A program made the translations under genes and the position numbers. Source: Chamaecyparis obtusa (Eukaryota > Streptophyta > Pinopsida > Cupressales > Cupressaceae). From it: a stretch of DNA of 64,000 nt. The notes beneath the pieces were generated by a model. That model did not search any database and was not told the origin of the DNA. It was given only the letters and a program-made list of their open reading frames with translations. Every line of letters starts with the position of its first letter. The stretch's first letter is position 1. Shown one piece after another: positions 1 through 9,572 of this stretch. Where the stretch lies: assembly GCA_027943335.1 (NCBI GenBank), contig BSBK01001536.1, positions 682,001-746,000 on the forward strand, written 5' to 3'.

Positions 1-153
1 TTTGAGATACGTTTGTAAGTAATTTGTCTTGAATTCTTGTTAGCTTGGGAGATCACCTTAGAAGGTAAGTATGATTATGAACATGTTTCTTCAAGGCATG
101 AGGGAGAAAATTATTTTAATGTTGATGCTAATGATTCTTAAAATTCAAGAGAC

Positions 154-456
154 ATGTCCAGGATTGAAAATAAGGTTAAATGTTATAATTTATTGTTTAA
201 GACTAATGATCATTATAACAAGGAGCATAGTTTTGATGCTTCATCTTTTGAACCTTACTATAACGATGGATATAGTACATCACTAATGCATATCTTTTAT
301 TGTGGTGTGCATGCACTTGAGGAGGATGGAGTGGTGTACCATGAGATAAGACCTTCAGAAGAAGAATGCATGTTGTGTGAGTATATGCCCATGGTTGGGA
401 ACTCACTAAACCAAGTTGTATCTGTCTATTATCAATTAATTTTTGATAATTTTTAG
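154..456 (+). CDS. Unrecognised 100-codon ORF, probably a retroelement remnant
   Basis: An open frame of 100 codons from ATG to TAG. The product is acidic, has no membrane segment, and contains a stretch with spaced cysteines (EEECMLCEYMP near residues 68-78). I do not recognise a family. The frame after the stop stays AT-rich and broken. The style (short open frame among gypsy fragments) suggests a spacer region of a decayed retrotransposon, but that is inference. It may equally be a chance ORF. Confidence 0.2.
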   Translation: MSRIENKVKCYNLLFKTNDHYNKEHSFDASSFEPYYNDGYSTSLMHIFYCGVHALEEDGVVYHEIRPSEEECMLCEYMPMVGNSLNQVVSVYYQLIFDNF

Positions 457-1319
457 TTTGAGTATGATAAAGGTAAAAAAAAGTTGTTTATGGATTAATC
501 ATGATTATGGAGAGTTGCCACAATTTCTGATTTTGTGTAATTTGTACCTAGAATTTGAAAAAAAAACTTGTCTATTTTTTTTTGAGTAAAAAGATGAGTT
601 TTCACTCCTTAGAACTATATAGGGTGCATTATTGCTACTACATGGAAATAAAAATAAATTAATAAGAAACCCATTTTCTTGTTGTTCTAATCTTTTTTTA
701 TATAATTTAACTTTAGTTCTAATTAGGTAGGTGTTAGTTAGTTTCCCTTATGTTTTAGTGGTTATTTTTGTTTTGTCAGTATGTCAGTCTTGTTCCTTGT
801 TGCTTGAGTGTGTTTGTTCTTTTTGTTTGTCGGTCTTGGGGTAAGTTCTTTTTTCAAGGTTTTTCCTTGCAAGTGGTCCATCCCAAGTGGTCCTTGATAG
901 GAGGCAGAGGTATTTCTTAGTCAAAGTTTTTAAAGGAATTTGTCTTGCAAGAAACTATATACAAGAATCAAAAGGAGGAACGCATAAATACAAGGTTAAT
1001 AGAAAAAAAGAAATTTCAAATCCCTGGTTGGCACAACCTAATCACTTCCCAGGTTTCCAAAAAAAATTGAAAAGGAAAAAATAAAAAATGCAAATACTAG
1101 TAGCATAGCCTAAGTGTTGCCTTAGTGTACCAAAAGTGCTAAAAGGAAGGTAATTGAAGAAGTGATAATATTTAGAGCACAATGGCTCAAGAAATTTACT
1201 TTCCATGTAAATGATTTTGACTCTAAAAGAGCCCTCCAAAAAATAAAATAATCTCACATATTGTCAGAAGATAGAGAAGGGTGACTTTAGCAACCTCTAC
1301 CGGGGCTATGTACGTTTGA
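457..1319. other. AT-rich stretch, no gene seen
   Basis: No open frame of convincing length or family similarity is visible on either strand. T-rich and A-rich runs alternate. The short frames at 887-1084 (+) and 1042-1257 (-) overlap each other and look like chance. Confidence 0.5.
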
Positions 1320-3001
1320 CTAGCAGTAGAGCAAGGTTGGAATGAGATTGTGGAAACCTATGACAATAAACAAATATTGGTTCCATGTGTTTCTTATGAC
1401 TTTTTGATCAAAAGGTTTAGGAAAAGGTTTGGGTGTGTCAATTGGTTTAATGGGAGGAAGTTGTAAAACATTAGCATTAATCAAATTCAACATCACATTA
1501 TGCAAAAATTCAGAAAGAGGTTTAAAATTATGAGGTCTAAAAATAGATGAAAAAAGAGTCATACCTTTGAATGATGCTTCCACTTGCTCATTAAAATTGT
1601 TTGATGAATTATTGACCTTGATGAATCTATTAGGTTTTTAAAACTTTTGAAAGGATAGAGATGCAACATCACTCTTATCAAACAAAGGGTCATTGGAGGA
1701 GTGCTCTCAAATTGACTCACTTGAAGTTGATAATTATGAAGCACTACACACAATTGAGTAAAAGAAGAGAATTCAAAAAGTAATGTCTTATTTCTAATGT
1801 TTCTTTGTAAATTAGTAATAGAAATATGTTTTACATCAATATCAAGCATGAGATAAGAAAATTGAGCATGTAGATGCTTAAATCTACCAATGAAATTAGT
1901 CACTTTTTCTTTAACACCTTGTTTGTAATGCATCAAATCAGTCAAAAAAATCTTAGTACCAATATTGTTTTGAAACTATTGGATGAAAGCATTTTCAATT
2001 TTTTGAAAGGAATCAATGAAATAATGAGATAAAGAACAATACCATTGCATGACTTTATCTTGAAAGGTTCTAGTAAAAATTTAGCCATGAACCTATGATC
2101 ATGAGAGAAATCACTACACAATATTTGAAAGGTTTTAACATGAGTCAAAGGACCACCCTTACCATTGTAAGTTGCTAAAAGAGGAATTTCTATGTATTGA
2201 GGGATAACATCATGAATGATGTCTAAGGACAAAGGACTAGCAATGTCATAAGTAGGAATTTTTTAAACTTGGATTGAGTCATGGATGCAATTTTTTTTGC
2301 AAATATGAAATGGTTTGAGCCAAACTATTGATAATAGATTTGGTAGAAAGAGTAGTAGGGGATATATATGAAAGGTTTGGACCATTATGGGAAATGAAAG
2401 GAACAATAGATTATGAAAATGGAACACTATTGTAAGTGGACATAGATGAAGGTAAGGATACACATAGAACACTTGAAGGAGGAACAACAGGATTAGGAAG
2501 GCTAACATTTATTGGATTGATGTTTTGAAAAGAAGTGACCATGAGAGGTGGAGCATAAGTAGACACACTAGGTATTGAGGTAGGAATAGGAATGGTTGTC
2601 TCAATTGTATTATAGGTAGAATAAAACCTAATTCATGGGCACAATCTCTTATAGGCTTGACATTTTTTATCAATGAGATGAGAGATGCCATGCAAGATGT
2701 TAACACCATGGTCATTATTATCAATTATCTTCTTGAAACCCTCTACTACAAAGATGACCTTAGGATTGGAGTTTTCTTGTCCTAAGCATTGCTCAAAATT
2801 TTCAAAGTCATGGAAAAGATTTTGGACTTTAATAGGAGGAAATCTTAAGGTATCATCTTCATCATGAGAAGAGTGGGAAGAGTTGTTCTCAAGAAAAGGA
2901 AGAATTTCATAAGTAGACATGTTGGTCTCATCAAGATTCCTAGGAAACATAGAGGACTCAAGATCAAAAGAACTCATAAGTCTACAGCTTCTCCTATCCA
3001 A
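1320..3001 (-). pseudogene. Decayed Ty3/gypsy-type gag
   Basis: Read on the - strand from about 3001 down to 1320, consecutive frames give a gag-like polypeptide broken by stops and at least two frameshifts. The upstream part (3001-2633) is acidic and Ser-rich. The part around 2230-1945 has the retrotrans_gag pattern (KFLLEPFK, then a W/C-Y-rich helix, then SFQKIE). It is followed at 1945-1700 by LMHYKQGVKEKVTNFIGRF, which matches the family's 'LM..KQ...ES...YI.RF' stretch. Gag is the capsid protein that packages element RNA. No zinc knuckle, protease or RT follows to the left, so this is a truncated relic. Lineage within Ty3/gypsy not assigned. Confidence 0.7.
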
Positions 3002-4277
3002 AATCCTATAGGTAGGACTCAGTGTAAACCCTCATGTACAAGAAAATGAAATATTGATATCTGTAATGTAAATATGAAGTTTGAAAGAGATATGCAAACA
3101 TTCATCAACTAAGAAAAATAGTACATTAATAAAAATCACATCTAACCATCAAATCAAACATGAAGATTTAATACATATTATTTAGTATATGTAAAATGCA
3201 TACAAGGGAGATCTAGACACCAAATCAAAATAAAAATGTCATGTGTTGACTTCAACAAAGATATACAAGGTGAAAAGAAGAGCAAAGACAAAGGGGTTGA
3301 TTACTTCTTTTCAAAATTGCACACTCAGAAGGAAGATGCCGAATAGGCTCAAGTAAGGACCTAAGCACTGAATGGGGCAATGACCCTTCACTAAATATGT
3401 AATTTAAAAATGAAAAAGAGGAAAGATGCAATGTAGATGACAAAATAGATGAATAAATATAAAATTGGAAATAACAAACTAATAATTAGCTGTCAGAAAT
3501 CATAAATGAGGTGAATCGGGGTCTAGAATGTTGTAATGACCTATGATTTCAATTTAAGTTGAAGATGTAGGGTACACAACATTTCAAATGTTTTGTTCTA
3601 GGTACTTTTGCCTAGAATTTTTGGGAATCCTACGACTATTTTCAATCTGCCTAAAAAAGTTCTGACAACTCCATAACCTATTCATGCACACAAAAAAATG
3701 ATGAAAATGTTGGGTAAAAGGGGTTTTCCTTGGTCAAACCTTTGTTTAGGAATCAACCTTGAAAATGAAAATAAATTTCATAAATGAAAGTGTGTAAAAA
3801 ATTAAATTTGTTTGATTCACCTTGCATAAACCCTCATGGACAAATGTAGAAATTGTTTGAATAGCCATGAAGATGTTTGAACGTTCTTGGAATCATGGAG
3901 TTGACATTGAAATGTAGAATATGAATCAACGATACCCTCACAAGTGTATGGATATATGAATTCCAATCCTAGATCTTCAATGTGGATATGCTTTATAATC
4001 ACTTGTAATGAAGGAGAGATGAATGTGGACGGAAAGAAGTATCTTCTTGCTTGATTGAGAATTCCTCTAATTGGCCATCATGGGAGAGAAACTTGCTTCA
4101 ATGGAGAAGATTTCCTTGGAACTAACTTGAATAAATTGCATAAACTAGATCTTGGATGCTTGCCTTCAAATCTTGAATCCAATTTCTTGAATGCTTGATT
4201 GTTCTACTCTTAATTACACTTGATAGCTTGAGTGTAGTTGTGATATTGGATACCAAAATGAGGAGAGATAAAGTGTT
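3002..4277 (-). other. Leader or LTR-like region upstream of the decayed gag
   Basis: No coding potential is visible. From about 3715 to 4270 the sequence is a diverged direct copy of 62345-62770, including the shared stretch GTTTAGGAATCAACCTTGA and a shared end GATACCAAAATGAGGAGAGA. Both copies lie near - strand gag remains, so this is probably LTR or 5' leader of one retrotransposon family. I could not find a clean primer site here. Confidence 0.45.
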
Positions 4278-5880
4278 TGTAATGCCCCGCCAGAGAACCC
4301 ATGAGAAGATAACCTAAACATGCAACTAAGTTTACAAAATATTTTTTTTTTCTTAAAGTGTTTACAAACAACAACATCAATGTTTTACAATGCAGAAGCA
4401 ATACAATATAATTTACAACTCACATACAAATACAACTCAACATAGATTACAAATATCGAGGGTTCCTTGACGTAGATTACAAAAACATTAATTAATTAGT
4501 TTAGATTAGTTATAATCACAAATATCATGTATACAAATGAATGATAAGTACAAAATAATATGAATGAAACATAATTACAAATGATACCATAAAGTATCCA
4601 TACTAATCCACATCCATTGCACATGTCATAGGGTATGTGATATAATAATCTAAAATAAAGTACAACATGATATCTCCTGAATAATTGATACAATGATACA
4701 AGCAACAAAAAATAAGAAAGATAATAATATATTTCCCACAATGAAGAACAAGAAGGTACAATTGCTACAGGGATCATCCAACACTGGTACACAAACATAA
4801 GAATCTCAAATGGTAAAAGAGTCACTACCACCCGGCCTCATGGAATCTAAATGGTCCACTCCCACTGTGTTGAGGAGATAAAAATAGACCTCACTTGGAT
4901 AACAACATTAACAATCAACTCTAACAAGCTAAGGAAGAGATCTTGAAATCTTTCTAACTCAAAAGGTACTATAGGATAACAAGGTAACACACGTGCAACC
5001 AGAGGCAACCAACACATGTAGGAAACCTACTATGCATAAAGGGAAGTGTCATCACACGAGCCAACTCTAAGGTTATCTTGGTAGTCTCTCAAGACCCCAA
5101 CGCCTTAGTGACTCTATGCGGTATCGGTAACCTCTCGTGTAGACAAGGTACCAATTATGCCATATCCAATCCATGTAGGTGGCACACATCTTCTCACTCT
5201 CATCCTAGTCAAAACTCAATCAAGTAACTCAGGCATGGGCGAGGCACATAATATCTTATTAATTCATTTTAAACTCTCAATGTCATTTAATTATCACTTA
5301 TTAAGTCACTTGCAATAAATTATCCTGGCAGCCACTTGCGGGCCTCGACGCCTATTGCAAGCCACTTCCCACCTATACACTTAGTTAACCTACCTAGGTT
5401 CACAAATTAGTTCACAAGATAATGACAATAATCCTCAAATAAGCTCCTTAGTACAACTGGAACACACTGGCTCTCAAACCACAATATCATAATGATACTC
5501 TCTCAAGGTGTCCACAAAACATAAACTTCAACCAAACAACAACGTAAGGTAAAAATAAACATTCACACAACCCCAAGCCTCTGGTAACATCCCTAAAATA
5601 GGCAACGTAAAAAATCTCATAAAATCCATAATCACATTAAAATACATTTCCATAACGACTCATAAAGTTCTCTATTAGTAATATTAATTAATGGCCTTTA
5701 TTAAATTTTAATGAATATATAACATATAATTAATAAGTGGCTTTGGTATCTTATTAAAAAGGAAATTATGTTGTAAAATAAATTTGTATTTTGGGACTAA
5801 TTAAATTGTAATGGATAATGTAATTATGGTATTAATTAAGGATATCTTTGATCATTTGTTGAGAACTAAAAATAAGTGAA
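4278..5880. repeat. LTR-like repeat starting TGTAATGCCCCGCC, copy A
   Basis: Begins with TGTAATGCCCCGCC. Related sequence starts at 21563 (TGTAATACCCC) and, inverted, ends at 57443 (revcomp TGTAACGCCCCACC). All copies carry the same order: a GC-richer body with CATGGGCGAGGCA-like words and then an AT-rich tail. A TG start and three dispersed copies fit a solo or fragmentary LTR. The distal end is not defined; I set it where the LINE fragment begins. The 111-codon frame at 4496-4831 (-) is repeated in the 21563 copy and is part of the repeat, not a host gene. Confidence 0.5.
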
Positions 5881-6585
5881 AAAGAAGCTCCTAAAATACA
5901 ACTCCTAATCCATTTACATCATTCTCCAAGAAACCAAATCCACGAAGAGCTTTCAACAAAAACAACCATTTCACTTTATCATATGCCTTCATCATATCAA
6001 GCTTGATAATAAAGGATGGAATATTATAAGACTCAATCTAGAATGCATAACTTCATGAGCAACCAGGGGGCCATCGGAGGTCTCCTTACCTGGAACAAAG
6101 CCACACTGTTGGGGGGTAATGATGATGGGGATTAATGTCTTAAGTCTCAAATAAATGGCCTTAGTGAAAATTTTGTAAATTGAGTTGCATAAGGAAATAG
6201 GTTTGAAGTCAACAAAAGTTTAGGGATCATTGGTCTTAGGTATGAGGGCAATATGAGTAATGTTAAATTGCTTCAGAACAAAACCCTCCCTTCTAGATTC
6301 TTCCAGAGCTAAAAGCAAATCAAAACTGCTCACATCCCAACATTTCTGAAAGAATAAAAGAGTAAAACCATCACGACCCGAAGATTTATCCGGTGCCATA
6401 GAGAAAACTACTGCATGCCTCAATTCCTCCAAAGTAAAAGGTTGCATTAGATAATCACTATCTAGCTGGGAAATAAGACTAGGAATAACATCTAGTAGGA
6501 AATCTATACTATCATCATTTACAACAGAAGGATCCACTGGAGCTAACAGATTCTTAAAAAACAAACCCCCCTCATCACGAATCTA
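5881..6585 (-). pseudogene. L1-like LINE reverse transcriptase fragment
   Basis: On the - strand a 115-codon frame (6564-6220) reads through the start of a plant L1-type RT: FTLEELRHAV, APDKSSGRDGFT, FFQKCWDV and ALIPK are recognisable block motifs. After one in-frame stop the same frame continues with FKPISLCNSIYKI and QQCGFVPGK (the Q-GFVPG block). A frameshift then leads to IKLDMMKAYDKVKW, containing the first catalytic Asp region (FDMSKAYDRV-like). The YADD box and endonuclease are absent, so both ends are truncated. Function in intact elements: target-primed reverse transcription. Dead copy. Confidence 0.85.
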
Positions 6586-6734
6586 TATTTTATTAAATTT
6601 TATTATTTTTATTATTTTTATTATTTTTATAAAATATAATATAATTTAAAATATTTATTTTTAAATATTTTTTTTTAAATTAAATACTAAATTTAAGTTT
6701 TTTAAAAGTTTATGTATATAAGATTTAATTTATG

Positions 6735-7195
6735 TATAACACGTACTATATACAACTTCTAAATATCTAATTTTTGTTACTTACCATTGTCACGATATAA
6801 TTCCCATATATTATTATTTTAATATAACAAAAATATTTTATACAATAAAATCAATTGATCTTAAAAATAATATTTAGTTTATATATACTTCCAAATAATT
6901 ATCCACATATTATAAACAACATCTATATATCTAATTTTTGTCACTTACCATTATCGCAATATAATTTTCATAGATTATTATTTTAATATAAGAAAAACAT
7001 CTCCTACAATAAAACAAACCAATCCAAAGAATAAAATATTTAATTTTTGTATACTTTAAAATAATTCTTCACATACCATATACAACTTCTAAATATCTAA
7101 TTTTTTCACAATATAATTCTCATAAATTATTATTTTAATATAACAAAAATATCTTCAACAATTAAACCAATTGATCTAAAGAAATAAAATATTAC
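6735..7195. repeat. AT-rich tandem repeat, about 3 copies of 165-171 bp
   Basis: The phrase TATCTAATTTTTGT(T/C)ACTTACCATT recurs at about 6764 and 6935, and in shortened form at 7098. Each is followed by CAATATAATT, then ATTATTATTTTAATATAA, then an A-rich block and CAATTGATC-like words. This gives a head-to-tail period of about 171 and then 163 bp. Satellite-like; no coding frame. Confidence 0.7.
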
Positions 7196-7199
7196 AAAC

Positions 7200-7971
7200 C
7201 TTAAAAAACTTTTGAAGGCATTAACAAAATACTTATCGATATAACCTTCCACATCACGAGTCATAACAAACTTTTTTTAAAAGTAGAAAACAAAATGCCG
7301 GGAAAAGCTTTAAACCACTCGGAGAATTTAAGAATACAAATTAACACACAACTCTCAAGTACGATGTTATCTGCTGTTGGAATCCCCACTTCACCATTTG
7401 ACTGCAGTTTTTTATTCAAAGTTTTGGGCACCGCCCAAAATGCTTATCAATGAAAACCATTGACCCGTTCCGCACAATATTTATGATATAATTTACCAGT
7501 CAAAATTTCCCTGACTGTGTGAACGCCTGGTTATTACAATTCCCTGCTGCCTAACACTTTGATTTTATTATTTCAACATGCCAAATTCGGCCTTAACACG
7601 TTACTAATCCATCAACAAAACCTAATTCACCCAATTTAATCATTATTTCTCCAACTAAAATTAGGTAGATATATTAAATTTTCAAACTTAGAGTATAATA
7701 GATCAATGAGGGTACAATGTATATGATTACAGTATTCAGTGGGTTTTCAGTCTGATGATAATACCACTCATGCTAGAATTTAATCATCATATTATGTCAT
7801 CAATGATCACAAATCATGTTTTTTAGATAGAAGATTCGTATTATAAAAAAATGTAAGATCAAGGTCATTTCATTTTATTCTTAGTCGAAAAGATTTCAAT
7901 CTAAGATTTTTCTTTTGTTAAGACTGCCGGAATTGGGTGGCCTCTCTATTGCTAGCACAACACATTTTGAT
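7200..7971. other. No gene seen
   Basis: Low-complexity AT-rich sequence without a long frame, tRNA-like element or clear repeat boundary. Confidence 0.4.
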
Positions 7972-8027
7972 ACAAGGGGGTGTTGATATTAAGCCACACT
8001 TAGACTAACGATGGGTTGGCAATAGAG

Positions 8028-8101
8028 GGGTCAATAGCTTAGTTGGTAGAGCACTCCAACACCAAATAGAAAGTTCTAGGTTCAAGTTCTAGCTGGTCGT
8101 A
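8028..8101 (+). other. tRNA-derived sequence (A box and B box), not a functional tRNA
   Basis: TAGCTTAGTTGG (8035-8046) is a perfect A-box match and its D-arm can pair (GCTT with GAGC). About 33 bp later GGTTCAAGTTCT (8079-8090) resembles a B box, with a possible 5-bp T stem (CTAGG/TCTAG). The anticodon stem and acceptor stem do not pair, so it is not a usable tRNA. It could be the head of a SINE or a tRNA pseudogene and may still recruit Pol III. Confidence 0.5.
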
Positions 8102-8169
8102 TGAGCTATAGCTCAACATGCAGTATCAAAGTCATGCTAGGAGTTCCAAGCACTTGCAGTGTGGCTTAA

Positions 8170-8217
8170 GGGGGCGTGGGGAGTTGGGGAATTGGGGTGT
8201 GGGGGAGGGTGCGGGGG
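8170..8217 (+). other. G-quadruplex-type motif with seven G tracts
   Basis: Seven runs of 3-5 G are separated by loops of 1-4 bases (CGT, AGTT, AATT, TGT, A, TGC). The surrounding kilobases are AT-rich, so this is a strong local anomaly and a textbook intramolecular G4 pattern. Confidence 0.75.
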
Positions 8218-9003
8218 TGTGTTGGAAATAAGCCACATCCGACTGTCGATGGGCTGACCATAGAAGGGACTGATGATTGGTTGGCCATAGAATGGCTAGT
8301 AGCTAAGTAGGTAGATGGAAGGAGATTAGACATCGTGATCTCTTGATTTCTCGCCTACACTAGGATGCTTTAGCCAATCGATGTAGACGGGAGTCAGGAA
8401 ATAAGCCACACCCGACTGACACCAGGCTAGCCATAGAAGAACTAGTAGCTCAGTTGGTAGATGGAAGGAGATTAGACATTGTGATCTCTTTACCTCTTGC
8501 ACCCACACTCCTTCAATGATGGGCTGACCATAGAAGTGCCACTAGCTTAGTTGGTAGATGAAAGGAGAATTGACATAGTGACCTCTTGCCTTTTCCAAGA
8601 TGCTTTGGCCAATCAATGTAGGGTGGACTTGGAAATAAGCCACACTTGACCGATGCTGGGTTGCCCAAAGAAGAGCTAGTAGCTAGCTCAGTTGGTATAA
8701 AATGGAAGAAGATTGGATAGTGTGACTTGTTGACTTCTTGCAGCCATACTCGATTGATGATGGGGTGGGCATAGAAGGGCTAGTCTTTCAGTTGGCAGGG
8801 ACATGGAAGGAGATTTGACATTGTGACCTCTTGACTGTTATCTACAATAGAATGTTTTAGCCAATTGATATAGACGAAAAAGAGAAATAAGCCACACTTA
8901 ATTGACAATGGGCTGATCATAGAAAGGCTAATAGCTTGATAATTGGTAAATGGAAGAAGATTGGACAGTGCGACCTCTTGCTTAAAGATGCTTTAACCAA
9001 TAG

Positions 9004-9491
9004 AAACTAAAGCGCCATACCCTCGTGCCTACAAGATTTAACCAATAATACCAATTAAAAAAAGATCTTGATAAGCTCACACAGATCTGTAATTATTCAT
9101 TAATATGGATTTCATACCCAATGCTCAAACAGAATACGCGGTTTTGACTTTACAAATCTGAATTCAATTTCCAAGAAGATGACCCTTTCCAATCTGACTT
9201 GGGTCTACACTGATTTGCAGATTCGCGGGGGCCTGGGGTGGTATTGGTCGGCAAGAAACATACGACGGCACTGTTTTATAGGAATATTAAATTACTGGTC
9301 GGTTTAAATCTTGCGAATCTGTTTTGAAGGCCCTCACAATTGTTAATGAGAGTAGCAGCTCTCTTCCTTAAAAAAATGTATATTTTAGCAGTCTGTGCTA
9401 GAAAAGGTCAAATTTTGGGCCATGGGAAGGTTGGAAAGCAAGTGGGGAAAAGCATAATGACAGGAGACAGGTGTGAAAAGAGGTAGATTAT
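9004..9491 (+). promoter_or_regulatory. 5' flank and presumed promoter of the 5-phosphatase gene
   Basis: No competing gene or repeat is visible between the tRNA-like array and the first exon, and base composition becomes less AT-rich. The promoter must lie here or within the array. I see no TATA box that I would defend; TTTATAGGAATATT near 9275 is only a weak candidate. Confidence 0.3.
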
Positions 9492-9542
9492 ATGTGGAAG
9501 TTGCCCATTTTTAACAGATGGACTAGGAGAGGATCAGAATAG
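9492..9542 (+). promoter_or_regulatory. Upstream ORF in frame with the 5-phosphatase start
   Basis: ATG at 9492 opens 16 codons (beginning MWKLPIFNRW, ending TRRGSE) closed by TAG at 9540. The chosen main start at 9573 lies 81 nt downstream of this ATG in the same frame. The upstream ORF could reduce main translation. It could instead be the ancestral N-terminus cut off by a new stop, since several plant 5-phosphatases have an RTRRG..SE-like segment just before the W..RKW block. Confidence 0.45.
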
Positions 9543-9572
9543 AGGCTTGAGGATTGTGGAGGCTCCTGGAAT

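Larger units (their letters stand above)
7972..9003. repeat. Tandem array with recurrent tRNA-A-box-like units
   Basis: The opening phrase AAATAAGCCACAC recurs at about 8226, 8398, 8631 and 8884, and as ATTAAGCCACAC at about 7987. Within and between these, GGCTGACCATAGAAG followed by TAGCT(C/T)AGTTGGTAGA and TGGAAGGAGATT recurs about seven times at irregular spacing. TAGCTCAGTTGG fits the tRNA A-box consensus (TRGCNNAGYNGG). The array therefore looks like repeated duplication of a tRNA-derived sequence. No protein frame. Confidence 0.65.

Noticed and set aside
8028..8101. Functional tRNA gene
   Set aside because: A and B boxes are there, but the anticodon and acceptor stems do not pair.
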